Source: Mytilisepta virgata
Lineage: Eukaryota; Mollusca; Bivalvia; Mytilida; Mytilidae
NCBI GenBank assembly: GCA_028015205.1
Contig: CM051519.1
Location: 84,713,539 to 84,777,538 of the forward strand
Direction: 5' to 3'
DNA: 64,000 nucleotides
Shown here one piece after another: positions 61,101 through 64,000 of this stretch. A program made the translations under genes and the position numbers. A model generated the notes under the pieces. That model saw only the letters and a program-made list of their open reading frames with translations, had not been told where the DNA came from and did not search any database. The stretch's first letter is position 1. The number at the start of each line of letters is the position of its first letter.

Positions 61101-63785
61101 GGATGACTCTGGTTAAGCTTTGCATTAAGGTCTATTTCTTATACACTGATAGTGATAGGTATAATATTTCACCAGTGGATGCCTCTTGGAAAATAATGAA
61201 GGTCCCTATAAAAATTGCATCACCATGACTTATATATTATGTATGGGTGACTCTGGTTATTTTTTGCAATAAGGTCCATATTAAAGTGGCCAGACATTAT
61301 CAATATTGCACTGTGTGTTATAAGTTATATGAAACTATTTTCTTACTTTTCAGCAAAAGATGAGCATACAGAAATAGCCCCATGGTAAGACTATTTGACA
61401 AAACTTATAATTAACTGTAATCAAGCAAACCAACTAGAATTCAAAGTTTTCTGTTACTTTTTAAAACAGTTCACCAGTAAATAACAGCATGAAAAAATTG
61501 ACAGTTGTATAGCATGAATAGAATATCAATGTTGAATATTTTTGAAACATGAAGAAAAATGCAATCACAACAAAACGTAATTTGAATACAAAAAATTTAC
61601 AACTTGTGACTCAAACTTGTGACTGAAAAACACCAATAATTAACTAATGCACAATCATGAATAAATGTGTGGTTCTGTAACTCGTTGTAGATTTTTAGGT
61701 ATTCGAATTTCAAGATTAGTTATACTATAATTATAGGAAAGAAGGAATAGTGTAAAATTTTATAAACCGTGTATGAGAAATCAAAGGATTTTTCCAAAAG
61801 TGGTGGTGAAAATTCATGTCTCGCACTAAAACTGACACTTGACAGGTTTGAAATAACTGTGTAATAATTGAATTGGTATAACTGTGTATAAATTGACTTA
61901 GTATAACTGTATATATTGACTTGGTATAACTGTATATATTGACTTGGTATAACTGTATAAATTGATTTGGTATAACTGTATATATTGACTTGGTATAACT
62001 GTATAAATTGAATTGGTATAACTGTATATATTGACTTGGTATAACTGTATAAATTGAATTGGTATAACTGTATATATTGAATTGGTATGTTATTAGGAGA
62101 TATTGTAAATATGACTGGAAGAACTATAATGACCTGTATGAAATGTTCAAGAGAAAGTTCAAAGGGAAATCAAAAGGATGTAAGTTTACTTTATCTATTT
62201 TTAACTTTATAAATCTGAAAATATTCAGAATAAGGTGAGATTATATCAAATGATTTTCATCTGATTTGACTTTTTGAGTTAAAATAATGACAATTGTCAA
62301 ATAATATGTTGTTGATTTTCTGGAAACTTTACAAATGTTTATATACGCAGTTTAGAGAATTGGATAATGTAAGGGAAAGGTTTGGGTCCCCGCTTCAGAC
62401 TATATTCTGACCCCGTGATTTTGTTTGTATTTGTTCACTCCAATTTTCTAATGGTGAAATGTTTTTTATTGATTTATGTGTCATTGCTCACCTTTTATGA
62501 CATATGTGTAATGATGTTTATTGATTAATGTGTCATTGATCACCTTTTATGACATATGTGTAATGGTGTTTATTGATTTATGTGTCATTGCTCACCTTTT
62601 ATGACATATGTGTAATGGTGTTTATTGATTAATGTGTCATTGATCACCTTTTATGACATGTGTGTAATGGTGTTTATTGATTTATGTGTCATTGCTCACC
62701 TTTTATGACATATGTGTAATGGTGTTTATTGATTTATGTGTCATTGCTCACCTTTTATGACATATGTGTAATGGTGTTTATTGATTTATGTGTCATTGCT
62801 CACCTTTTATGACATATGTGTAATGGTGTTTATTGATTTATGTGTCATTGCTCATCTTTTATGACATATGTATAATGATGTTTATTGATTTATGTGTCAT
62901 TGATCACCTTTTATGACATGTGTAAGGGACAAGATCAAAAGTTCAATGTAGGATAAAAAACTTCAGTCACATAGTTTTTTCACTGCCCCCCCCCCCCCAT
63001 CCCCCACCCCCCATCTTAACTTAATTTGGGAAAAATTGATTGACCAATATGGGCATATGCTTTAAGTGTATACTTTTTGTATCAAGGGTCGTGTTTTTCC
63101 TCAACAATGTATTTTTGTTCTGTATATTGACTTGGACTTCACTTGAATCCGTATTTTTGAATCCGAAAATCGATGTCTGATAACAAAACTTGCAGTGACT
63201 TTTACCCCCCACCCCCAAACTATTTGAATTAAGTTTTTTATCCTACAATGAACTTTTGATCTCGTCCCTAATGGTGTTTATTGATTTATGTGTCATTGCT
63301 CACCTTTTATGACATGGTATCTCAAAATTCAAAACAAAAATTGTCAAAAATATAATTTTGTTGTAAAAATGTTTAGGTTCTGAACACAGTGATAGTTTGT
63401 TGCAGTGGGACTGGCATATATGTAAGGGAATAATTTATGAATGGAAAAAACGAGCTACAGAATATGTTCATCAAGCCAGGTGAGTTTTTTAAAATCTGTT
63501 CTGTGAAAGAACTTGATATTTATGCTGTAATAATATATATAGTACACAGGGTCCATAGTTTTGTAAGATGATATATAGACTAAGGCCAATTTGTTTGTGA
63601 TAATCAGGCTTTAATTTTTTGTGAGAAGTTCCTTATCTGTCCAACTAGTTGAGATATATATAAGGAGATCGAAATACCACTTTGACATATTTATCTTATT
63701 TCCAAGGATTTCTGAATCTTAAATTTTTTAAATTCTTTGCTTTCAGCCATGTTCAAGGAGTGAACTTTAAAGATTTATATGAAAG
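22104..63785 (+). CDS. CACNA2D: Voltage-gated calcium channel alpha-2/delta subunit, partial (24 exons, both ends missing)
   Basis: This family encodes extracellular, heavily glycosylated auxiliary subunits that bind CaV channels, raise their surface density and shape presynaptic release. Coding exons: 22104-22185, 27423-27530, 28154-28213, 32593-32776, 35438-35569, 38428-38494, 38912-39062, 39525-39692, 40127-40282, 41442-41520, 42758-42807, 44382-44492, 45014-45058, 45925-46002, 48664-48765, 49755-49862, 50780-50872, 54516-54577, 55085-55152, 56139-56174, 61354-61384, 62097-62179, 63377-63479, 63747-63785. All junctions are GT-AG and phases agree throughout, giving 731 codons (numbered here from the first whole codon). 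Residues about 65-190 match VWA_N. Residues about 220-400 are the VWA domain: MIDAS DKSGS at 227-231, ITDGA at 347-351. About 425 onward is Cache-like, with GVAGTDI and GYVLFHPN. Eight or more N-x-S/T sequons fit an extracellular protein. Family members are about 1,000-1,150 residues, so roughly the last third is missing, with the signal peptide. Assignment to the family is firm. Subtype (alpha2delta-3/4-like by the MIDAS and RxR motifs) is inference. Confidence 0.95.
22363..23207. mobile_element. Non-autonomous DNA transposon with 14-bp TIRs (hAT-like ends)
   Basis: Perfect TIRs cagacctgccaact and agttggcaggtctg. It is flanked on both sides by aaatat, a likely 6-bp target duplication. CAG...CTG termini suggest hAT, but hAT elements duplicate 8 bp, so the superfamily is unsure. 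No transposase frame is present. It starts 177 bp after the first coding exon. Confidence 0.8.
23276..23430. repeat. Imperfect tandem/inverted block rich in GGGAGATAA
   Basis: Blocks taaggatagaagttaactt and cctccctttagtt repeat about 66 bp apart. The phrase gggagataa also occurs in inverted form (ttatctccc). Confidence 0.7.
24550..25260. repeat. Minisatellite, 49-bp unit, about 13 copies
   Basis: The unit tatgggttatatatttctgt...catacgtaacc recurs at 24643, 24692, 24741, 24790 and 24839, each 49 bp apart, then continues with occasional deletions. A 107-codon repetitive open frame at 24742-25065 is an artefact of the array. Confidence 0.95.
26780..27335. mobile_element. Long-TIR element (MULE-like) just upstream of exon 2
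   Basis: Imperfect TIRs of about 100 bp. Left: tcggaaacccacggcc...cgcttccacttaccaactg. Right: the complement of cagtcggtaagtggaagcaa...ggccatgggtttcca. It is flanked by gtcactataca (26769-26779) and gtcactttaca (27336-27346), a 9-11-bp duplication with one mismatch. Length of TIR and duplication suggest a Mutator-type MITE. No transposase. Confidence 0.78.
27423..27530 (+). CDS. CACNA2D: alpha2delta exon 2 of window
   Basis: 36 codons, phase 0 to 0, acceptor ttgcag and donor gtaagc. Contains [18 protein letters not shown], the family's 'dG..Lv..la.di' segment that precedes the VWA_N domain. It lies 87 bp downstream of a long-TIR mobile element ending at 27335. Confidence 0.93.
27642..27955 (+). 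mobile_element. Helentron-like element, CACCTGCGTCGC family
   Basis: The 5' end cacctgcgtcgcaacggtg and gaaagcaggt form a hairpin. The 3' end has gcaggt, then ccagacccggtttgg (palindrome with one mismatch) and cttttgttt. A truncated relative is at 485-690. Confidence 0.7.
28154..28213 (+). CDS. CACNA2D: alpha2delta exon 3 of window
   Basis: 20 codons ([20 protein letters not shown]), phase 0 to 0, acceptor ttttacag, donor gtgagt. It continues the N-terminal helical region. A Helentron-like tandem-repeat element begins 78 bp after its donor. Confidence 0.9.
28291..29592 (+). mobile_element. Helentron-like element with seven 146-bp tandem units
   Basis: Begins ttttagttcgtctcaacaaaattgagatggac (5' hairpin ctcaa/ttgag). 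Tandem units marked by ttaggtcactctgacctact occur at 28541, 28686, 28832, 28972, 29118, 29265 and 29411. The 3' end near ggcgaactttgtgatcg looks like a decayed palindrome, so the right edge is approximate. Confidence 0.78.
29807..30954 (+). mobile_element. Helentron-like element, AGCTCAC family, copy 4 (best preserved ends)
   Basis: The 5' end is a perfect hairpin, tagctcacatggcc-aaa-ggccatgtgagcta. The 3' end is gccaggtgagc (inverted 5' arm), then gatacaggctcagcccactgagcc and tcttgttt. The body repeats ttctcctctgaaactact, aaacatggcc and aaaatagaacatagggg. The first 200 bp closely match the copy at 51427. Confidence 0.9.
31150..31305. repeat. Tandem array of an 18-bp perfect palindrome, 41-bp period
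   Basis: ctgatatggccatatcag recurs with a 40-41-bp period (ccatatc at 31168, 31208, 31249, 31290), separated by cctgaccatgtgacacaacc. The outermost copies are imperfect. Confidence 0.92.
32593..32776 (+). CDS. CACNA2D: alpha2delta exon 4 of window (VWA_N)
   Basis: 184 nt, phase 0 to 1, acceptor tttttcag, donor gttagt. Encodes [10 protein letters not shown] through the conserved [10 protein letters not shown], equivalent to the V.vPT.iy/my motif of the family. Contains sequons NKT (twice) and NIS. Confidence 0.95.
32830..33225 (+). mobile_element. Helentron-like element, AGCTCAC family, 3'-truncated
   Basis: Begins tttttagctcgactggcctataggccatgtgagct (5' hairpin) 54 bp after the exon 4 donor. 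It has the family body (cttctcccctgaaactact, aacatggcggcc) but no 3' palindrome before the next copy starts at 33226. Confidence 0.78.
33226..34015 (+). mobile_element. Helentron-like element, AGCTCAC family, second copy in tandem, 3'-truncated
   Basis: Begins tttttagctcacctgtcctcaaagg. Its body matches the copy at 53243-54315: aaaatagaacataggg, aagtaagatctacaaata, cctagcaaccatatatattt. The match stops before the terminal palindrome. Confidence 0.75.
34567..35023. mobile_element. MITE with about 130-bp TIRs, Tc1/mariner-like ends
   Basis: Termini CAGTCAGT...ACTGACTG, preceded on the left by TA. Arms share gaccataa-type ends, then cacaaattttcaaaaa and ccatcagaaag with their complements on the right. 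457 bp, no transposase. The right flanking TA appears mutated (AA). Confidence 0.78.
35438..35569 (+). CDS. CACNA2D: alpha2delta exon 5 of window (VWA_N)
   Basis: 132 nt, acceptor ttttcag, donor gtaaaa. Encodes [14 protein letters not shown] and [15 protein letters not shown], matching the family's 'NgvnWt..Ld..f' and 'WQ.Fgsa.G..r.YP' blocks. Sequon NWT. Confidence 0.96.
35732..37318 (+). mobile_element. Helentron-like element, ATGTCTCCCAAACGAAG family, internally duplicated
   Basis: The 5' arm atgtctcccaaacgaag is followed by tttggagacat (hairpin). The 3' end has the exact inverse cttcgtttgggagacat (37268-37284), then the palindrome gaaactgcatccagtttc (37287-37304) and ccttgtt. Inside are about 120-bp units (ggggggtcatgccccacccc) in two blocks. 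A 300-bp stretch at about 35858-36190 is repeated at about 36598-36935. Confidence 0.88.
38168..38329. repeat. Palindromic foldback, 65-bp arms, over 90 per cent matched
   Basis: Left arm aatgaggaaccagagtgagt...aaccaatgtaggtaagggag, right arm the complement ctcccttacctacattggtt...actctggtttctcatt. The loop is about 30 bp. It lies 99 bp upstream of exon 6. Confidence 0.9.
38428..38494 (+). CDS. CACNA2D: alpha2delta exon 6 of window (pre-VWA RMR motif)
   Basis: 67 nt, acceptor atttcag, donor gtaaga, splitting the Trp codon at 211. Encodes [20 protein letters not shown] then SW. The RMR at 207-209 occupies the position of the RRR gabapentinoid-binding motif of vertebrate alpha2delta-1. RxR with a non-basic middle residue is the alpha2delta-3-like state. 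Confidence 0.95.
38912..39062 (+). CDS. CACNA2D: alpha2delta exon 7 of window (VWA start, MIDAS)
   Basis: 151 nt, acceptor tttttcaag, donor gtaagt. Encodes [20 protein letters not shown] followed by MKGL and DEDHFNIIE. The first beta strand and metal-ion-dependent adhesion site D227-x-S229-x-S231 are intact. MIDAS metal binding in this family is needed for channel trafficking. Confidence 0.97.
39205..39367. repeat. Tandem repeat, about 31-bp unit, diverging to the left
   Basis: The unit tattgcacatgtaaatgtaa is clear in the last three copies (about 39292-39367). More diverged units lie to the left (ttgctaacatgaatgtaaac). Confidence 0.8.
39525..39692 (+). CDS. CACNA2D: alpha2delta exon 8 of window (VWA)
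   Basis: 56 codons, phase 0 to 0, acceptor tatttttag, donor gtaagt. A second AG eight bases further (ttttcag) would shift frame, so the first AG is chosen. The segment [19 protein letters not shown] covers MIDAS loop 2. The position that carries Thr in alpha2delta-1 appears to be Ala302. Confidence 0.95.
40127..40282 (+). CDS. CACNA2D: alpha2delta exon 9 of window (VWA, ITDGA)
   Basis: 52 codons, phase 0 to 0, acceptor tttacag, donor gtaaaa. Opens with a Ser/Lys/Asn/Gln-rich stretch (about residues 318-339), then [18 protein letters not shown]. Asp349 is the third MIDAS acidic residue. Cys340 corresponds to the VWA cysteine that forms the alpha2-delta disulfide in alpha2delta-1. A mobile element starts 36 bp past the donor. 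Confidence 0.96.
40319..41171 (+). mobile_element. Helentron-like element, AGCTCAC family, copy in intron 9
   Basis: Begins tttttagctcacctggcccaaagg. The centre has about 155-bp units (cttggtgtgaagcatctatg). The 3' end has gtgaggtaagcgatacaggc, the palindrome ctcagttcttttgag, and cctcttgttt. Same subfamily as the copy at 3676. It fills most of intron 9. Confidence 0.88.
41442..41520 (+). CDS. CACNA2D: alpha2delta exon 10 of window (VWA)
   Basis: 79 nt, phase 0 to 1, acceptor ttattgtag, donor gtaatt. Encodes [12 protein letters not shown] and AKWMANANR, matching the family's 'kvRiFty.iG' and 'WMAc.N.G' blocks almost residue for residue. Confidence 0.96.
41854..42096. mobile_element. SINE-like retroposon with 10-bp target-site duplication
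   Basis: Flanked by tctgattaca at 41854-41863 and 42087-42096. The body is richer in G+C than its surroundings (ggtccccgccgggtcaaacc). The 3' end reads aataattgcgacttgacatc, then a (CATC)n tail. The tail direction indicates plus orientation. Confidence 0.8.
42758..42807 (+). CDS. CACNA2D: alpha2delta exon 11 of window (VWA end)
   Basis: 50 nt, acceptor gtttttag, donor gtattt. Encodes [16 protein letters not shown], the conserved last helix of the VWA domain (family: f..IstladvqeNvq). Confidence 0.94.
43498..43633. repeat. Palindromic foldback, about 55-bp arms
   Basis: Left arm aaacagatatatcataag then ctggatatttgt. Right arm acaaatatcca then cataataatatctgttt. Near the centre, actagtcttgagactaactagt forms a second small palindrome. 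Confidence 0.8.
44382..44492 (+). CDS. CACNA2D: alpha2delta exon 12 of window
   Basis: 37 codons, phase 0 to 0, acceptor ttgtttag. The donor is gttggt, which is weak compared with the others. Encodes [12 protein letters not shown] and [10 protein letters not shown], matching the 'eYl.vlsrP' and 'vWT..Y.D' segments between VWA and Cache. Confidence 0.93.
45014..45058 (+). CDS. CACNA2D: alpha2delta exon 13 of window (15-codon exon)
   Basis: 45 nt, phase 0 to 0, acceptor atttcag, donor gtaagt. Encodes [15 protein letters not shown], equivalent to the 't.t.a.PVf' strand. Its symmetric phase means skipping would keep frame. The sequon NST spans the junction with the next exon. Confidence 0.92.
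45494..45763 (+). other. 89-codon open frame of unusual composition in intron 13
   Basis: The frame starts [16 protein letters not shown] and ends in a hydrophobic segment ([20 protein letters not shown]). The DNA has more G+C than its flanks. No alpha2delta similarity, no convincing splice-site pair and no family recognised. It may be a fragment of a mobile element or a chance frame. Confidence 0.2.
45925..46002 (+). CDS. CACNA2D: alpha2delta exon 14 of window (Cache)
   Basis: 26 codons, phase 0 to 0, acceptor atttcag, donor gtaagt. Encodes [20 protein letters not shown], the diagnostic 'lLGV.GtDv.' Cache-domain strand of alpha2delta subunits. Confidence 0.96.
47100..48044 (+). mobile_element. 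Helentron-like element, AGCTCAC family, copy in intron 14
   Basis: The 5' hairpin is agctcacctggcc-tgaa-gggccaagtgagct. Four 167-bp units are marked by tggcatgaatgttccttatg (47224, 47390, 47558, 47724). The 3' end is ggggagcgacacaggctctt, then gagagcctctagttt. Same subfamily as 20937. Confidence 0.9.
48664..48765 (+). CDS. CACNA2D: alpha2delta exon 15 of window (Cache)
   Basis: 34 codons, phase 0 to 0, acceptor ttttcag. The donor is gtaccc, another non-consensus one. Encodes [20 protein letters not shown] then NFQP, matching the family block 'g..gYaf.i..nGyvl.HP.l.p'. Confidence 0.96.
49518..49626. repeat. Tandem repeat, 27-bp unit, four copies
   Basis: The unit cgacacactttaggttttat...gccctgt starts at 49531, 49558, 49585 and 49612. 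Some copies carry tcgtcgac in place of tgtcaac. It is preceded by a short GATT run. Confidence 0.95.
49755..49862 (+). CDS. CACNA2D: alpha2delta exon 16 of window
   Basis: 36 codons, phase 0 to 0, acceptor ccttcag, donor gtaaga. Encodes a charged stretch with [19 protein letters not shown], equivalent to the 'p.y.svDl.e.e..d' region. A 27-bp tandem repeat sits about 130 bp upstream of it. Confidence 0.92.
50780..50872 (+). CDS. CACNA2D: alpha2delta exon 17 of window
   Basis: 31 codons, phase 0 to 0, acceptor tttttcag, donor gtatag. Encodes [20 protein letters not shown] and a Cys, matching 'lr.kmi.g..G..s..vk...d'. The following 3.6-kb intron carries two Helentron-like elements. Confidence 0.91.
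51427..53223 (+). mobile_element. Helentron-like element, AGCTCAC family, enlarged copy in intron 17
   Basis: The 5' hairpin is agctcacctggcc-aa-aggccatgtgagct, followed by a (CGTCRTC)n run at 51467-51522. The body matches 29807 up to about 52080. The 3' end is cctggtgagcaattcaggct, then cctgggagcctcttgttt. Between about 52085 and 53150 lies sequence foreign to other copies, including the coding-like block at 52424-52831. Confidence 0.75.
52424..52831 (+). other. Coding-like block of unknown origin inside the 51.4-kb element
   Basis: Frame 52424-52612 reads [17 protein letters not shown] and [18 protein letters not shown], then a donor-like tgtaagt. Frame 52637-52831 ends [20 protein letters not shown] and NFSVEKG before a stop. 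It also contains ccccaggtaagg, a strong donor-like site. Composition is more gene-like than the surroundings. No family recognised, and the two parts do not splice in frame in the obvious way. Confidence 0.25.
53243..54315 (+). mobile_element. Helentron-like element, AGCTCAC family, copy next to the 51.4-kb one
   Basis: Begins tttttatctcacctggcccaaagggc, only 20 bp after the previous element ends. Body as in 33226 (agtaagatctacaaatagg, and cctagcaacc repeated three or four times at about 110-bp spacing). The 3' end is ttgagcgattcaggctcttg, then ggagcctcttgta. Confidence 0.88.
54516..54577 (+). CDS. CACNA2D: alpha2delta exon 18 of window
   Basis: 62 nt, phase 0 to 2, acceptor tttttcag, donor gtgagt. 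Encodes [20 protein letters not shown], equivalent to the family's 'krv....ytYy.t.i..T.fsL'. Sequon NYT. Confidence 0.92.
55085..55152 (+). CDS. CACNA2D: alpha2delta exon 19 of window
   Basis: 68 nt, acceptor atttcag, donor gtatgt. Encodes [18 protein letters not shown], the 'fsLgvaL' strand closing one Cache lobe. Confidence 0.91.
56139..56174 (+). CDS. CACNA2D: alpha2delta exon 20 of window (36-nt micro-exon)
   Basis: Acceptor gttcacag, donor gtgagt. Split codons at both ends, phase 1 to 1, encoding [11 protein letters not shown]. It lies where alpha2delta-3 has 'hDLEhpdvsla'. Length is divisible by three, so it can be skipped in frame. Confidence 0.8.
57108..57562 (+). mobile_element. SINE-like retroposon with perfect 14-bp target-site duplication
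   Basis: Flanked by tagaactttaattc at 57108-57121 and 57549-57562. The body is GC-rich for this region (ggggactcaacccatagagc). The 3' end is catgaattatttgccactgg, then acgttaagcaa and (CAAT)n. The last 54 bp, including the tail, are tandemly duplicated. No reverse transcriptase frame. Confidence 0.9.
58275..58975. repeat. G-rich minisatellite, about 60-75-bp irregular unit
   Basis: Unit: ttagtttggtgatgtacagg, then ggttgggcaggtggttgggc and ggctgctaacag. About ten copies with many indels. A 118-codon minus-strand frame at 58770-59126 mostly translates this array. Confidence 0.92.
59009..59870 (+). repeat. Dispersed repeat with about five 130-170-bp tandem units
   Basis: Begins tttttagggcccctatagta, then ccgtccgtccgtctgtc. 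Units are marked by gataacttaagattgcc-type blocks at about 59080, 59247, 59418, 59548 and 59693. A right-end ggcggggcctttt is a possible inverse of the left ggcccc. Layout resembles the Helentron-like elements, but no clear terminal palindrome was found. Confidence 0.65.
60755..61290 (+). repeat. Dispersed repeat with three or four 145-bp tandem units
   Basis: Begins attatcccatcgaccaacga and aggaggggatatagcg, then atccatcagtccgtccc. Units are marked by tttcaccagtggatg at about 60878, 61025 and 61168. No right terminal structure was recognised. Confidence 0.7.
61354..61384 (+). CDS. CACNA2D: alpha2delta exon 21 of window (31-nt micro-exon)
   Basis: Acceptor acttttcag, donor gtaaga. Encodes KDEHTEIAP between two split codons (Ala and Trp). 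Too short to be recognised alone. Supported by phase agreement with both neighbours, and because it completes the W-x-Y-C motif made with the next exon. Confidence 0.8.
61868..62090. repeat. Minisatellite, 23-bp unit, about 10 copies, abutting exon 22
   Basis: The unit ttggtataactgtatatatt-gac recurs at 61921, 61944, 61967 and onward. Alternate copies read ataaattgaa. The array ends 6 bp before the exon 22 acceptor AG. Confidence 0.95.
62097..62179 (+). CDS. CACNA2D: alpha2delta exon 22 of window
   Basis: 83 nt, acceptor gttattag, donor gtaagt. Encodes [20 protein letters not shown] and FKGKSKG. It follows Trp657, giving W-R-Y-C like the family's 'w.YCn.dl' motif, with a helix then the 'yl.g' segment. 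The acceptor sits immediately after a 23-bp minisatellite. Confidence 0.91.
62460..62925. repeat. Minisatellite, 52-bp unit, about 9 copies (left part)
   Basis: The unit tgtttattgatttatgtgtc, then attgctcaccttttatgaca and tatgtgtaatgg, begins near 62460 and repeats every 52 bp. It is interrupted by the MITE at 62926 and resumes at 63269. Confidence 0.95.
62926..63268. mobile_element. MITE with about 37-bp TIRs and TAA target duplication (PIF/Harbinger-like)
   Basis: Left end gggacaagatcaaaagttca, then atgtaggataaaaaactt. Right end aagttttttatcctacaatg, then aacttttgatctcgtccc. Both sides are flanked by TAA (62923-62925 and 63269-63271), the TWA target typical of PIF/Harbinger. It contains C-runs near 62985-63010 and no transposase. 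Confidence 0.88.
63269..63316. repeat. 52-bp minisatellite, right remnant
   Basis: The sequence taatggtgtttattgatttatgtgtc...cttttatgacat is one further unit of the array that ends at 62925. Removing the MITE restores an uninterrupted repeat. Confidence 0.93.
63377..63479 (+). CDS. CACNA2D: alpha2delta exon 23 of window
   Basis: 103 nt, acceptor atgtttag, donor gtgagt. Encodes [20 protein letters not shown] and [13 protein letters not shown]. It begins with a split Cys codon at the place of the family's conserved 'C...li..vl.Da' segment. Sequence conservation is weaker here, and phase agreement carries the call. Confidence 0.88.
63747..63785 (+). CDS. CACNA2D: alpha2delta exon 24 of window (last in window)
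   Basis: 39 nt, acceptor ctttcag, donor gtatgt. Encodes [12 protein letters not shown] and two bases of a further codon. It starts in the correct phase after exon 23. The reading frame continues to the right of the window. Confidence 0.8.
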
Positions 63786-63915
63786 GTATGTATGATAGTT
63801 TATAATTAACCTGGTTAACATAAACATGTATGTTTGACCTGCTTTTGAATTATTTAGACCTGTGGATTGTATTTAGCAAATAGTTCATTGCACTGAGGGT
63901 CATATGGTAGTATAT

Positions 63916-64000
63916 GGACTGGTTGGTCATCCCGAAAAAAATTATGTGGACTCAAGCTTAGCTGAGGTCCGTATAATTTTTTAGGGCGACTAGCCAGTCC
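63916..64000. repeat. Palindromic foldback running to the window edge
   Basis: Left arm ggactggttggtcatcccg, then aattatgtggactca. Right arm gaggtccgtataatt, then agggcgactagccagtcc. Arms are about 40 bp with several mismatches and may extend beyond the window. Confidence 0.8.

Overview
The window is eukaryotic nuclear DNA, AT-rich and intron-rich, and very probably from a bivalve mollusc. A mussel-like (Mytilus-type) genome is my best guess. The grounds are the conserved-repeat vocabulary (AGCTCACCTGGCC-type elements, ATACCCCCGC-type elements, GACGTTAAGCAACAATCAATC-tailed retroposons) and the animal-type split gene. The species call is inference. No bacterial genes, rRNA, tRNA genes or CRISPR arrays were recognised.

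One protein gene is supported. It is a voltage-gated calcium channel alpha-2/delta auxiliary subunit (CACNA2D family) on the + strand. I could assemble 24 consecutive coding exons (22104 to 63785) in which all 23 introns are GT-AG and every reading-frame phase matches the next exon. They give 731 complete codons of an open frame running from just after the expected signal peptide, through VWA_N, the VWA domain (MIDAS motif DKSGS) and the Cache-type region. The signal-peptide exon was not found and is either in the first 22 kb or upstream of the window. The rest of the Cache region, the delta part and the membrane anchor lie to the right of the window.

Layout: 1-22103 holds no recognisable exon. 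It is a repeat field, either intron 1 or 5' flank. 22104-35569 carries the N-terminal exons 1-5. 38428-42807 is a compact cluster (exons 6-11) encoding the VWA domain. 44382-55152 carries the post-VWA and Cache exons (12-19). 56139-63785 holds five short exons (20-24), two of them micro-exons, separated by repeat-rich introns.

Most non-exonic sequence with visible structure is mobile DNA. The dominant class is a set of non-autonomous elements with one shared design: a hairpin-forming 5' end, central tandem repeats, a 3' copy of the 5' arm inverted, then a short palindrome and a T-rich tail (CTTGTTT-like). This is the design of Helentron-associated (DINE-1/HINE-like) elements. At least six unrelated sequence families share it, and every copy I recognised points the same way as the gene. 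Other elements include tRNA-derived SINE copies, two SINE-like insertions with clear target-site duplications, MITEs resembling PIF/Harbinger, Tc1/mariner, hAT and MULE elements, several near-palindromic foldbacks and about ten minisatellite arrays.
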